From assembly GCF_900104815.1 (NCBI RefSeq), contig NZ_FNTD01000004.1, positions 4,542,501 to 4,606,500 of the forward strand: a DNA stretch of 64,000 bases, written 5' to 3'. Position numbers and translations under genes: made by a program. Within the stretch, counting starts at the first letter, position 1; each line of letters begins with the position of its first letter. This DNA comes from Streptomyces misionensis (lineage in GTDB: Bacteria; Actinomycetota; Actinomycetes; Streptomycetales; Streptomycetaceae). The notes under the pieces are model-generated. The model had not been told where the DNA came from and did no database searches. It saw only the letters and a program-made list of their open reading frames with translations. Shown piece after piece: positions 1-7,546 of the stretch.

Positions 1-65
1 GCGTTGCTTTTCCTTTTTGTCGCTCTCAAGCCTTTTGTTGTCGTTTCCGGGGGAACGAGGAAGTC

Positions 66-1259
66 ATGCCGTACGTGGAGATACCGGGCGCGCGGGTGCC
101 GATCCGGATGTGGACGGACCCGGCGACGGTCGAGGACGTCGCCCTGCGCCAGTTGCAGAACGTCGCCACCCTGCCGTGGATCGAGGGCCTCGCGGTCATG
201 CCGGACGTGCACTACGGCAAGGGCGCGACGGTCGGTTCGGTGATCGCGATGCGGGACGCCGTCTGCCCGGCCGCCGTCGGGGTGGACATCGGCTGCGGGA
301 TGTCGGCGGTGAGGACGTCGCTGACCGCGAACGACCTGCCGGGCGACCTGTCCCGGCTGCGGAGCAAGATCGAACAGGCCATTCCGGTCGGGCGCGGGAT
401 GCATGACGACCCGGTCGAGCCCGGCGGCTTCCACGGCCTCGCCACCAGCGGGTGGGACGAGTTCTGGGGGCGGTTCGACGGCGTGGCCGACGCGGTCCGG
501 TTCCGGCAGGAGCGCGCCGTCAAGCAGATGGGCACGCTCGGTGGCGGCAACCACTTCATCGAGGTCTGCACGGACACCGCGGGCGCGGTCTGGCTGATGC
601 TGCACTCCGGTTCCCGCAACATCGGCAAGGAACTGGCCGAGCACCACATCGGCGTGGCCCAGAAGCTCCCGCACAACCAGGGCCTGGTCGACCGCGACCT
701 CGCCGTCTTCGTCGCGGACACCCCGCAGATGGCGGCGTACCGCAACGACCTGTTCTGGGCGCAGGAGTACGCCAAGTACAACCGCACCCTGATGATGGCG
801 CTCCTGAAGGACGTGATCCGCAAGGAGTTCAAGAAGGCCAAGCCCCTCTTCGAGCCGGAGATCTCCTGCCACCACAACTACGTGGCGCAGGAGCGGTACG
901 AGGGCGTGGACCTGCTGGTGACCCGCAAGGGCGCGATCCGGGCCGGGTCCGGGGAGTTCGGGATCATCCCGGGCTCCATGGGCACGGGGTCGTACATCGT
1001 GCGGGGCCTGGGCAACGACGACTCCTTCAACTCGGCCTCGCACGGCGCGGGCCGGCGCATGAGCCGCAACGCGGCCAAGCGGCGGTACACCGCCAGGGAC
1101 CTGGAGGAGCAGACGCGGGGCGTGGAGTGCCGCAAGGACTCCGGCGTGGTGGACGAGATCCCGGGCGCCTACAAGTCCATCGACCAGGTCATCGAGCAGC
1201 AGCGCGACCTGGTGGAGGTCGTGGCCAGGCTGAAGCAGGTCGTCTGCGTGAAGGGCTGA
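66..1259 (+). CDS. rtcB: RtcB-type 3'-phosphate/5'-OH RNA ligase
   Basis: Predicted GTP- and Mn-dependent ligase joining RNA 2',3'-cyclic-phosphate or 3'-phosphate ends to 5'-OH ends in tRNA or RNA repair. The 397-residue protein is near the usual length (about 400). Visible family motifs are PDVHYGKG near residue 55, the metal-binding VDIGCGM (D74, C77), GTLGGGNHF, a central HHNY, and SHGAGR with H326, the position guanylylated in characterised RtcB. The ATG follows a GAGGAAG ribosome site. No archease (cofactor) gene is next to it. It lies outside the island, so any link with the island's RNA-repair-like HAD protein is speculative. Family assignment is secure; the in vivo substrate is unknown. 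Confidence 0.93.
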   Translation: MPYVEIPGARVPIRMWTDPATVEDVALRQLQNVATLPWIEGLAVMPDVHYGKGATVGSVIAMRDAVCPAAVGVDIGCGMSAVRTSLTANDLPGDLSRLRSKIEQAIPVGRGMHDDPVEPGGFHGLATSGWDEFWGRFDGVADAVRFRQERAVKQMGTLGGGNHFIEVCTDTAGAVWLMLHSGSRNIGKELAEHHIGVAQKLPHNQGLVDRDLAVFVADTPQMAAYRNDLFWAQEYAKYNRTLMMALLKDVIRKEFKKAKPLFEPEISCHHNYVAQERYEGVDLLVTRKGAIRAGSGEFGIIPGSMGTGSYIVRGLGNDDSFNSASHGAGRRMSRNAAKRRYTARDLEEQTRGVECRKDSGVVDEIPGAYKSIDQVIEQQRDLVEVVARLKQVVCVKG

Positions 1260-1277
1260 GCGGAGCTCGGACCCGGC

Positions 1278-1303
1278 GGGGCGGAACCGCGGCGGCCCGC
1301 CCC
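1278..1303 (+). terminator. possible GC hairpin after rtcB
   Basis: Seven-base arms GGGGCGG (1278-1284) and CCGCCCC (1297-1303) flank a 12-nt loop that contains a smaller CCGCGG dyad. There is no U-tract. It sits between the rtcB stop and the first lipoprotein gene. This is a weak call made by eye. Confidence 0.35.
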
Positions 1304-1349
1304 GTTGTCCTCATGGTGCACGCGTCAACTCTCCGGAGGGGGAAGGCCG

Positions 1350-1640
1350 ATGAACCGAGTGCGCACAAGAGGGGCGGTCCGGGCCGCGGGCCTGGCGGTG
1401 GCCGTGGTGGCTCTGCTGGCGGGCTGCTCGCAGCACTACGAAGACCAGCGCGGCAAGGGTGACGCGCCCGTGCAGGGCAAGGCCGGGGACAACACGCCCG
1501 CCGAGGTCTACAACTTTCCCGACGGGTTCGGGAACCTCGCCACCAAGTGCGTCGGGCACGGGTACCGGGCGTATGTGACCACCAACGCCAACGCGCCGTC
1601 GAACGTGCAGATCGTGGAGGACAAGGCGTGCGCCGGCTGA
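1350..1640 (+). CDS. small secreted lipoprotein, copy A
   Basis: A 96-residue protein starting at the ATG after a CTCCGGAGGGGG ribosome site. It has an Arg-rich n-region, a hydrophobic stretch and a lipobox (LLAGC, Cys near residue 25), so it should be a lipid-anchored extracytoplasmic protein. The mature part contains the motif YNFPDGFGNLATKCVG and ends in a second Cys, which could form a disulfide. The next gene encodes the same motif at the same place, so the two arose by tandem duplication. I recognise no function. Longer upstream starts at 1305 would put a polar extension before the signal and are less likely. Confidence 0.85.
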   Translation: MNRVRTRGAVRAAGLAVAVVALLAGCSQHYEDQRGKGDAPVQGKAGDNTPAEVYNFPDGFGNLATKCVGHGYRAYVTTNANAPSNVQIVEDKACAG

Positions 1641-1948
1641 GCGCGGGCCTCGCCGTGACCGTGCTCGGCGCGGTGCTGCTGCTCGGCGGCTGCTCCCGGC
1701 AGCACTACGAGGAGCGGGGCAAGGCGGACGCGCCGGTGTCGGGCCGGGCCGGGGAGGACTCGCCCGCCGAGGTCTACAACTTCCCCGACGGGTTCGGGAA
1801 CCTCGCCACCAAGTGCGTCGGCGAGGGCAAGCGGGGCTACGCCACCACCAAGTTCGTCAAGGTCGAGGACAAGGACGACGTCAAGATCCTGCCCGCGCAC
1901 GCGGTCATCGTGGACGACCCGTCCTGCCGGGCGCCCGCCGGCCGGTGA
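1628..1948 (+). CDS. small secreted lipoprotein, copy B
   Basis: A 106-residue paralogue of the preceding lipoprotein. The chosen GTG at 1628 lies inside the 3' end of copy A (13-bp overlap, different frame), so translation is probably coupled. It puts MRRLSAGLAVTVLGAVLLL directly before a lipobox (LLGGC). The mature part shares QHYE, the KADAP/KGDAP-like segment, PAEVYNFPDG and GFGNLATKCVG with copy A, then diverges with a longer charged tail ending in a conserved Cys region (DPSCRAP). Function unknown; a cell-surface role is inferred only from the signal peptide. Confidence 0.8.
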   Translation: MRRLSAGLAVTVLGAVLLLGGCSRQHYEERGKADAPVSGRAGEDSPAEVYNFPDGFGNLATKCVGEGKRGYATTKFVKVEDKDDVKILPAHAVIVDDPSCRAPAGR

Positions 1949-2137
1949 TCACTTGGCGTGGCGCACGGCGTAGATCATGACGAACGCCACCAGGTGGATG
2001 CCGAAGAGGAAGTAGGCCAGGAAGTACCAGACCTTGCGCTCGTCCCTCTTCTCCTGGGCGAGGCGGCGCTTGTCGTAGGCCTCGGCGGAGGTGAGAGGCT
2101 CGGGTGCGTCCCCGGCACCGGCGGGTTCCCCGGCCAT
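1949..2137 (-). CDS. small single-pass membrane protein
   Basis: A 62-residue protein with a charged N-terminal half (KRRLAQEKRDERKVW) and one transmembrane helix at the C-terminal end. Its ATG overlaps the TGA of the upstream dehydrogenase by ATGA, so the two are translationally coupled. A GTG one codon earlier (2140) is also open. It ends back-to-back with the lipoprotein gene. It resembles short Streptomyces membrane proteins of unknown function (DUF6126-like, from memory); no activity can be assigned. Confidence 0.75.
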   Translation of the reverse strand: MAGEPAGAGDAPEPLTSAEAYDKRRLAQEKRDERKVWYFLAYFLFGIHLVAFVMIYAVRHAK

Positions 2138-2913
2138 CACTGCTCCCGGTGGACCTTGGTGTTGGAGGCCTGGGCGCGCGGGCGTACGACCAGGAGGTCG
2201 ATGTTGACGTGGCTGGGCCGGGTCACCGCCCAGGTGATGGTCTCGGCCACGTCCTCGGCGGTCAGCGGCTCGGCCACGCCCGCGTAGACCTTCGCCGCCT
2301 TCTCCGCGTCGCCGCCGAAGCGGGTGAGGGCGAACTCCTCGGTCCGCACCATGCCGGGCGCGATCTCCACGACGCGCACCGGGCTGCCGACGATCTCCAG
2401 GCGGAGGGTCTCGGCGAGGACGTGGGCGCCGTGCTTGGCGGCGACGTAGCCGGCGCCGCCCTCGTAGGTGGCGTGGCCGGCGGTGGAGGAGACGACCACC
2501 ACGACCCCGTCGCCGCTCGCCTCCAGCTTGGGCAGCAGGGCCTGGGTGAGGTTCAGGGTGCCGATGACGTTGGTCTCGTACATCGTGCGCCAGTCGGCCG
2601 GGTCGCCGGTGGCCACCGGGTCTGCGCCGAGCGCGCCGCCCGCGTTGTTCACGAGGACGCCGATGGTCTTGAAGGCCGTGGCGAACTCGTCCACGGCCGC
2701 GCGGTCCGTCACGTCCAGCGGGTACGCCGTCGCCGAGTGACCGGCCGCGTTGATCTCCTCGGCCAGCGCCTCGATGCGGTCCTTGCGGCGGGCGGTGAGC
2801 ACCACGCGGTAGCCGGCCGCGGCGAGCTGCCGGGCCGTCGCGGCGCCGATACCGCTGCTCGCACCCGTGACGACGGCGATGCGGGAGGCGGCGGACGGGG
2901 CGGACGTGGCCAT
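2137..2913 (-). CDS. short-chain dehydrogenase/reductase
   Basis: A classical SDR of 258 residues. The N-terminal Rossmann motif TGASSGIG binds NAD(P)H. NNAG, a catalytic Ser in VVSSTAG and the YxxxK pair in YVAAKHG follow. It should oxidise or reduce a small hydroxyl/carbonyl compound; an Arg-rich ARRKDR after the second strand favours NADP(H). It resembles the serine 3-dehydrogenase/YdfG-like branch. The start is the ATG before ATSAPSAASRIAVV; a much longer open frame upstream is only the shadow of the monooxygenase genes on the other strand. The stop overlaps the downstream small membrane gene. Confidence 0.9.
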   Translation of the reverse strand: MATSAPSAASRIAVVTGASSGIGAATARQLAAAGYRVVLTARRKDRIEALAEEINAAGHSATAYPLDVTDRAAVDEFATAFKTIGVLVNNAGGALGADPVATGDPADWRTMYETNVIGTLNLTQALLPKLEASGDGVVVVVSSTAGHATYEGGAGYVAAKHGAHVLAETLRLEIVGSPVRVVEIAPGMVRTEEFALTRFGGDAEKAAKVYAGVAEPLTAEDVAETITWAVTRPSHVNIDLLVVRPRAQASNTKVHREQ

Positions 2914-2963
2914 GGACTGCTCCTCGGGTGGGACGGCGGACGTGCGTCCAATGTAGGCGAGGG

Positions 2964-3302
2964 TCAGCCGCCGTTCCTCGGCGCCCACATGATCAGGGCC
3001 ATGCCGGCGAGGCAGACCAGCGCGCCGGTGATGTCCCAGCGGTCGGGGCGGTAACCGTCGGCGACCGCGCCCCACAGCAGCGAGCCCGCCACGAAGATGC
3101 CGCCGTACGCGGCCAGGATGCGGCCGAAGTGGGCGTCCGGCTGGAAGGTGGCGACGAAGCCGTACGCCCCGAGCGCGAGCACCCCGCCGGCCGCCCAGAG
3201 CCAGCCCCGGTGCTCCCGCACGCCCTGCCAGACCAGCCAGGCACCGCCGATCTCGAACAGCGCGGCGACGACGAAGAGGGCGGCGGAACGGAGGATCGGC
3301 AT
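2964..3302 (-). CDS. YnfA/UPF0060 family membrane protein
   Basis: A 112-residue, four-helix integral membrane protein matching the YnfA family (typical length 105-112), related to small multidrug-resistance transporters. Characteristic pieces are the [13 protein letters not shown] opening, [22 protein letters not shown] and the C-terminal [15 protein letters not shown]. The ATG at 3302 gives the family's usual N-terminus. The transport role is inferred from the family and no substrate is evident. It sits between the SDR gene, also on the minus strand, and the divergent monooxygenase operon. Confidence 0.92.
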   Translation of the reverse strand: MPILRSAALFVVAALFEIGGAWLVWQGVREHRGWLWAAGGVLALGAYGFVATFQPDAHFGRILAAYGGIFVAGSLLWGAVADGYRPDRWDITGALVCLAGMALIMWAPRNGG

Positions 3303-3366
3303 GGAGGCAGCTTCGCACGGCGGGTGCTCCGGAATATCCGGCGGTGGGGCTCTGTTGGCGGGGTAT

Positions 3367-3385
3367 AGTTGAATCGTAAACAACT
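3367..3385. promoter_or_regulatory. inverted repeat upstream of the LLM operon
   Basis: AGTTG (3367-3371) and CAACT (3381-3385) form a dyad with a 9-nt centre, 18 bp before the monooxygenase ATG. The position suits a repressor site of MarR or TetR type. No such regulator gene is adjacent, so the regulator is unknown. Confidence 0.4.
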
Positions 3386-3402
3386 TGGGAAGGTGAGCGG
3401 CC

Positions 3403-4524
3403 ATGCAGTTCGGGATCTTCACGGTCGGTGACGTCACGCCGGACCCGACCACGGGGCGTACGCCGTCCGAGCGTGAGCGGATCAAGGCGATGGTCGCGAT
3501 CGCGCTGAAGGCGGAGGAGGTCGGTCTGGACGTGTTCGCGACGGGTGAGCACCACAACCCGCCGTTCGTGCCGTCGTCGCCGACCACGATGCTCGGGTAC
3601 ATAGCCGCGCGTACGGAGAACCTGGTCCTGTCGACGTCGACGACGCTGATCACGACGAACGACCCGGTGAAGATCGCGGAGGATTTCGCGATGCTCCAGC
3701 ACCTGGCGGACGGGCGGGTGGACCTGATGATGGGCCGCGGCAACACGGGTCCGGTGTATCCGTGGTTCGGCAAGGACATCCGTGAGGGCATCAACCTGGC
3801 GGTGGAGAACTACGCGCTGCTGCGCCGGCTGTGGCGTGAGGACGTCGTGGACTGGGAGGGCCGGTTCCGCACGCCGTTGCAGGGCTTCACCTCGACCCCC
3901 AGGCCGCTGGACGGGGTCGCGCCGTTCGTGTGGCACGGATCGATCCGCTCGCCGGAGATCGCCGAGCAGGCGGCCTATTACGGTGACGGCTTCTTCCACA
4001 ACAACATCTTCTGGCCCACCGGTCACACCAGGCGGATGATCGAGCTGTACCGCAACCGGTACGCGCACTACGGGCACGGCACGCCGGAGCAGGCGATCGT
4101 CGGGCTGGGCGGTCAGGTGTTCATGCGGAAGAACTCGCAGGACGCGGTGCGCGAGTTCCGTCCGTACTTCGACAACGCCCCGGTGTACGGGCACGGTCCG
4201 TCGCTGGAGGAGTTCACCGAGCAGACCCCGCTGACGGTGGGTTCCCCGCAGCAGGTGATCGAGCGGACCCTCTCCTTCCGGGAGTACGCCGGCGACTACC
4301 AGCGCCAGCTGTTCCTGATGGACCACGCGGGACTGCCGCTGAAGACCGTCCTGGAGCAGCTGGACATGCTCGGCGAGGAGGTCGTGCCGGTGCTGCGGAA
4401 GGAGTTCGCGAAGAACCGCCCGGCGAACGTGCCGGACGCCCCGACCCACCGGTCGCTGCTCGCCGCGAAGGACGCGAAGGACACGCAGGACGCGCAGGAC
4501 ACGAAGGAGGAGAGCACCGTATGA
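3403..4524 (+). CDS. luciferase-like FMN-dependent monooxygenase, CE1758 family
   Basis: A 373-residue flavin-dependent monooxygenase with the bacterial-luciferase fold (TIM barrel). Visible features are [10 protein letters not shown], the TGEHHN segment, [22 protein letters not shown] and [14 protein letters not shown], all typical of LLM oxidoreductases that use reduced FMN and O2. The next gene encodes the partner FMN reductase, an arrangement that defines the CE1758/CE1759 pair (TIGR04036/TIGR04037, from memory). The organic substrate is unknown. No aldehyde-supplying lux genes are present, so light emission is not implied. The last residues are a Lys/Asp/Gln-rich tail. Confidence 0.9.
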   Translation: MQFGIFTVGDVTPDPTTGRTPSERERIKAMVAIALKAEEVGLDVFATGEHHNPPFVPSSPTTMLGYIAARTENLVLSTSTTLITTNDPVKIAEDFAMLQHLADGRVDLMMGRGNTGPVYPWFGKDIREGINLAVENYALLRRLWREDVVDWEGRFRTPLQGFTSTPRPLDGVAPFVWHGSIRSPEIAEQAAYYGDGFFHNNIFWPTGHTRRMIELYRNRYAHYGHGTPEQAIVGLGGQVFMRKNSQDAVREFRPYFDNAPVYGHGPSLEEFTEQTPLTVGSPQQVIERTLSFREYAGDYQRQLFLMDHAGLPLKTVLEQLDMLGEEVVPVLRKEFAKNRPANVPDAPTHRSLLAAKDAKDTQDAQDTKEESTV

Positions 4525-5099
4525 AGCTCGTCGTCGTATCGGCGGGACTGAGCGTCCCGTCCTCCACCCGGCTGCTCGCCGACCGGCTGGCCGCCGCCGT
4601 CGTCCGGCGGGCTGACGCGGAGGTGGACGTGCAGGTGATCGAGGTGCGCGACCTCGCCGTGGAGATCGCGCACAACCTCACCAACGGGTTCCCGGGACGG
4701 GCGCTGGCCGCGGCGCAGGACGCGGTGACCGGCGCGGACGGGCTGATCGTCGTCACGCCCGTGTTCTCCGCGTCGTACAGCGGGCTGTTCAAGTCCTTCT
4801 TCGACGTGCTGGACAAGGACGCGCTGACGGGCAAGCCGGTGCTGCTCGCCGCGACCGGCGGCACCGCGCGGCACTCCCTGGTCCTGGACCACGCGCTGCG
4901 CCCGCTCTTCTCCTACCTGCGGGCCGTGGCCGTCCCCACCGGGGTCTACGCCGCCTCCGAGGACTGGGGCGCGGAGGGCCTCGCGGAACGGATCGAGCGG
5001 GCGGGCCAGGAACTGGCCGCCCTGATGCCGAAGGCCGGACATCGCACGGAGCCCCGCGTGGTGCCCTTCGCCGAACAGCTGGCGGCGCTGGAGCCGTAG
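4521..5099 (+). CDS. partner NAD(P)H:FMN reductase, CE1759 family
   Basis: A 192-residue flavodoxin-fold protein. It starts [23 protein letters not shown], where the Ser/Thr-rich loop binds FMN phosphate, and contains GLIVVTPVFSASYSGLFKSFFD, the usual NADPH-dependent FMN reductase signature. It should supply reduced FMN to the upstream monooxygenase. Its ATG overlaps the upstream TGA (ATGA), so the pair is translationally coupled. A strong hairpin follows the stop, ending the two-gene operon. Confidence 0.9.
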   Translation: MKLVVVSAGLSVPSSTRLLADRLAAAVVRRADAEVDVQVIEVRDLAVEIAHNLTNGFPGRALAAAQDAVTGADGLIVVTPVFSASYSGLFKSFFDVLDKDALTGKPVLLAATGGTARHSLVLDHALRPLFSYLRAVAVPTGVYAASEDWGAEGLAERIERAGQELAALMPKAGHRTEPRVVPFAEQLAALEP

Positions 5100-5114
5100 G
5101 CCCACCGCCTTGCC

Positions 5115-5147
5115 GCCCACCCGTCCGACCCGGTCGGACGGGTGGGC
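5115..5147 (+). terminator. strong intrinsic-type hairpin
   Basis: Sixteen bases (5115-5130) are perfectly complementary to 5132-5147 (arm begins GCCCACCCGTCC). In RNA the inner pairs open to make a small loop. It lies 15 bp after the FMN reductase stop. Confidence 0.75.
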
Positions 5148-5333
5148 GCCGTCCGTGGCAGGGGTTCCGGGCCGCGCCGCCGCCCTGCCGCGCGCGGGCT
5201 GTCCACGGGTGGGTGAGAAGACGGTAGGGGACCCGAGGCGGTTGCGCGTTTGACGGTTAGAGGGCGGTAAAAAGGGTGATCGCAGGCCCATCCGCCCCGG
5301 CCGAACCGATCGAGACCTTGGCAAACTGGGTAC

Positions 5334-6062
5334 GTGCCCCAGACTGTGCTGCTCGCCGAAGACGACCGTGCCATTCGCCATGCCCTGGAGCGTGCCCTGA
5401 CCCTGGAAGGGTACGAGGTGACGGCGGTGGCGGACGGCGTCGAGGCGCTCGCGCAGGCCCACAAGACCCCGCCGGACGTCCTCGTGCTCGACGTGATGAT
5501 GCCCGGCATCGACGGCCTCCAGGTCTGCCGCGTGCTGCGCGCCGAGGGCGACCGCACCCCCATCCTCATGCTCACCGCCCTCGTCGAGACCGCCGACCGC
5601 ATCGCGGGCCTGGACGCCGGCGCCGACGACTACGTGGTCAAGCCCTTCGACGTCGAGGAGGTCTTCGCCCGGCTGCGCGCCCTGCTGCGCCGCACCAGCC
5701 CGGTCCCCGCCGCGACGAGCGGCGGCGACGGCGCCGGCCGGGGCGAGCCCCAGCTGTCCGACCGGCAGATCGAGGCCGCCGGCCTGCGCATGGACCTCCA
5801 GGCCCGCCGCGTCTGGCGCGGCAAGCGGGAGCTGGAGCTGACCCGCACCGAGTTCGAGCTGCTGGAACTGCTGGTCCGCAACGCCGGCATCGTGCTCGAC
5901 CACTCCACCATCTACGACCGTATCTGGGGCTACGACTTCGGCCCCGGCTCCAAGAACCTCGCCGTCTACGTCGGCTATCTGCGCCGCAAGCTGGACGAGC
6001 CCGGCGCCCCCCAGCTGATCCACACGGTGCGGGGCGTGGGTTACGTGCTGCGGGAGGACTGA
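5334..6062 (+). CDS. OmpR/PhoB-family response regulator (MprA-like)
   Basis: A 242-residue response regulator. The receiver domain (about 1-120) has the acidic pair in LLAEDDRAI, the phospho-acceptor D53 in VLDVMMPG, a Thr/Ser position in MLTAL and the Lys in VVKPF. A Gly/Ala-rich linker leads to a winged-helix DNA-binding domain (LTRTEFELLELL, YVGYLRRKL, TVRGVGYVLR). The GTG start lies 6 nt after a possible -10 element (CAAACT, 5322-5327), suggesting a leaderless transcript. The kinase gene begins at the very next base after its TGA. Target genes are not evident. Confidence 0.93.
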   Translation: MPQTVLLAEDDRAIRHALERALTLEGYEVTAVADGVEALAQAHKTPPDVLVLDVMMPGIDGLQVCRVLRAEGDRTPILMLTALVETADRIAGLDAGADDYVVKPFDVEEVFARLRALLRRTSPVPAATSGGDGAGRGEPQLSDRQIEAAGLRMDLQARRVWRGKRELELTRTEFELLELLVRNAGIVLDHSTIYDRIWGYDFGPGSKNLAVYVGYLRRKLDEPGAPQLIHTVRGVGYVLRED

Positions 6063-7475
6063 GTGGACCGCCTGCGCCGGACGCCGGCCAGGCGCCGGCC
6101 CAAGCTGGTCTCCCTGCGCACCACCTTCGCCGTCTCCTTCGCCGCCGTCACCGCCGCCGTCACCATCCTCGTCGGCATCGTGTCGTACGGCTCCGCGGCC
6201 CGGCTGGTCCGCGTCGACCAGCAGTCGGTGTTCAGCCAGGTCGTCCAGGACGTACGGGACGAGGTGCGCCAGCACACGATGGTCCCCGAGGACTTCTCCT
6301 CCTCCCGGCCCGGACACGACCTGGTCCGCCCCGCCCGCACCGACGTCCAGGTGCTCGGCGCGCAGGGGCAGATCACGGACCACGGCAGCCCGGTGCTGCC
6401 CGTCACCTCCCGCGACCGGGCGATGGCGACCGCGCGCACGGCCGGGAAGGTCGCCGAGCACAAGGACGTACGGGTCGGCGACGACCTCTTCCGCATCGCC
6501 ACCGTCTCGCTCGGCCGCGGCCGGGGCGCGGTACAGGTCGCGCAGGAGTTCAGCGACACCGAGGACCTGCTGCGCACCCTCCAGCAGCGGACGCTGATCC
6601 TGACGGCGGCCGTGGTGGTGGCGGCCGGTCTGTTCGGCTGGTGGCTGGCCCGCCGGATCACCCGGCGCCTGGTGGTGCTCACCTCCGCCGCCGAGGACGT
6701 CGCCCGCACCCGTCGCCTGGGCATCGAGGTGCCGGTGGCGGGGCTGGACGAGGTGGGGCGGCTCGGCCGCGCCTTCGACCGGATGCTGGGACGGCTCGCG
6801 CAGTCGGAGGAGGACCAGCGGCGGCTGGTCCAGGACGCAGGCCACGAGCTGCGCACGCCGCTCACCTCGCTGCGCACCAACATCTCGCTGCTGCGGCGCA
6901 TCGACGAGCTGCCGCCGGACACCCGGGACGACCTGGTCGCCGACCTCACCCAGGAGGCGCGCGAACTCACCGATCTGGTCAACGAGTTGGTCGACCTCGC
7001 CGCCGGGCAGTCCGACACCGAGCCGCCCCAGCGGGTCGACCTCGCCGACATCGCGGAGGACGTGGTGGGGCTGGCGTCACGGCGCACCGGGCGGGAGATC
7101 GTGCTGCGGGCCGCCGGGGACACCACGACCGACGGCCGGCCCGGGATGCTGCAACGGGCCATCTCCAACCTGGTCGAGAACGCGGCCAAGTTCGACCGTG
7201 CGGGCAAGGCGCCGATCGAGGTCCAGGTGACGGGCCCGGCGCGGCCGGGGACGGTACGGGTGGAGGTGCTGGACCGGGGCCCCGGGATCGCGGAGGGCGA
7301 CCTGATCCGGATCTTCGACCGCTTCTACCGGGCCGCCGACGCGCGCTCCCTGCCGGGCTCCGGGCTCGGTCTGTCCATCGTCCGGGAGGTCGCGATGGCG
7401 CACGGGGGCGCGCCGTTCGCCTACCGGCGGGAGGGCGGCGGCGCGGTGATCGGCTTCACGGTGGGCGGGGGCTGA
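6063..7475 (+). CDS. sensor histidine kinase (MprB-like)
   Basis: A 470-residue membrane sensor kinase cotranscribed with the preceding regulator. It has an N-terminal transmembrane helix (LRTTFAVSFAAVTAAV), an extracytoplasmic sensor of about 130 residues, a second helix around residues 180-198 followed by HAMP, then DAGHELRTPLTSL with phospho-accepting H261 and a HATPase domain with NLVENAAKF, DRGPGI, FDRFYRAADAR and GSGLGLSIV. It should autophosphorylate on H261 and pass phosphate to D53 of the partner. The signal is unknown; MprAB-type systems respond to envelope stress. Confidence 0.92.
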   Translation: MDRLRRTPARRRPKLVSLRTTFAVSFAAVTAAVTILVGIVSYGSAARLVRVDQQSVFSQVVQDVRDEVRQHTMVPEDFSSSRPGHDLVRPARTDVQVLGAQGQITDHGSPVLPVTSRDRAMATARTAGKVAEHKDVRVGDDLFRIATVSLGRGRGAVQVAQEFSDTEDLLRTLQQRTLILTAAVVVAAGLFGWWLARRITRRLVVLTSAAEDVARTRRLGIEVPVAGLDEVGRLGRAFDRMLGRLAQSEEDQRRLVQDAGHELRTPLTSLRTNISLLRRIDELPPDTRDDLVADLTQEARELTDLVNELVDLAAGQSDTEPPQRVDLADIAEDVVGLASRRTGREIVLRAAGDTTTDGRPGMLQRAISNLVENAAKFDRAGKAPIEVQVTGPARPGTVRVEVLDRGPGIAEGDLIRIFDRFYRAADARSLPGSGLGLSIVREVAMAHGGAPFAYRREGGGAVIGFTVGGG

Positions 7476-7493
7476 CCGGCTCCACCGGGAAGG

Positions 7494-7529
7494 CGGACGG
7501 CCGCCCCCTCACGGGGAGGCGGCCGTCCG
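7494..7529. terminator. bidirectional hairpin between convergent genes
   Basis: A 12-bp perfect stem (CGGACGGCCGCC at 7494-7505 with 7518-7529), further closed by C/G pairs, sits between the kinase stop and the stop of the converging lysyltransferase-like gene. Confidence 0.75.
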
Positions 7530-7546
7530 GCCCCCGCGCCGGGAGG

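Noticed and set aside
66..1259. RtcB as part of the island's putative RNA-repair module
   Set aside because: It lies about 15.6 kb outside the repeat-bounded island and is a common chromosomal gene.
2914..4449. Minus-strand open frame extending the SDR gene to 770 codons across the monooxygenase gene
   Set aside because: Its sequence there is low-complexity Arg/His/Leu typical of antisense frames in GC-rich DNA; the SDR motif begins right after the ATG at 2913.
3403..5099. Bioluminescence (lux) operon
   Set aside because: The monooxygenase is only luciferase-like; there are no lux aldehyde-synthesis genes and the pair fits the CE1758/CE1759 type.
4296..6845. 849-codon minus-strand frame opposite the FMN reductase and two-component genes
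   Set aside because: No family motif, and repetitive Gly/Ala/Arg/Asp composition; the plus-strand genes here have clear domains.
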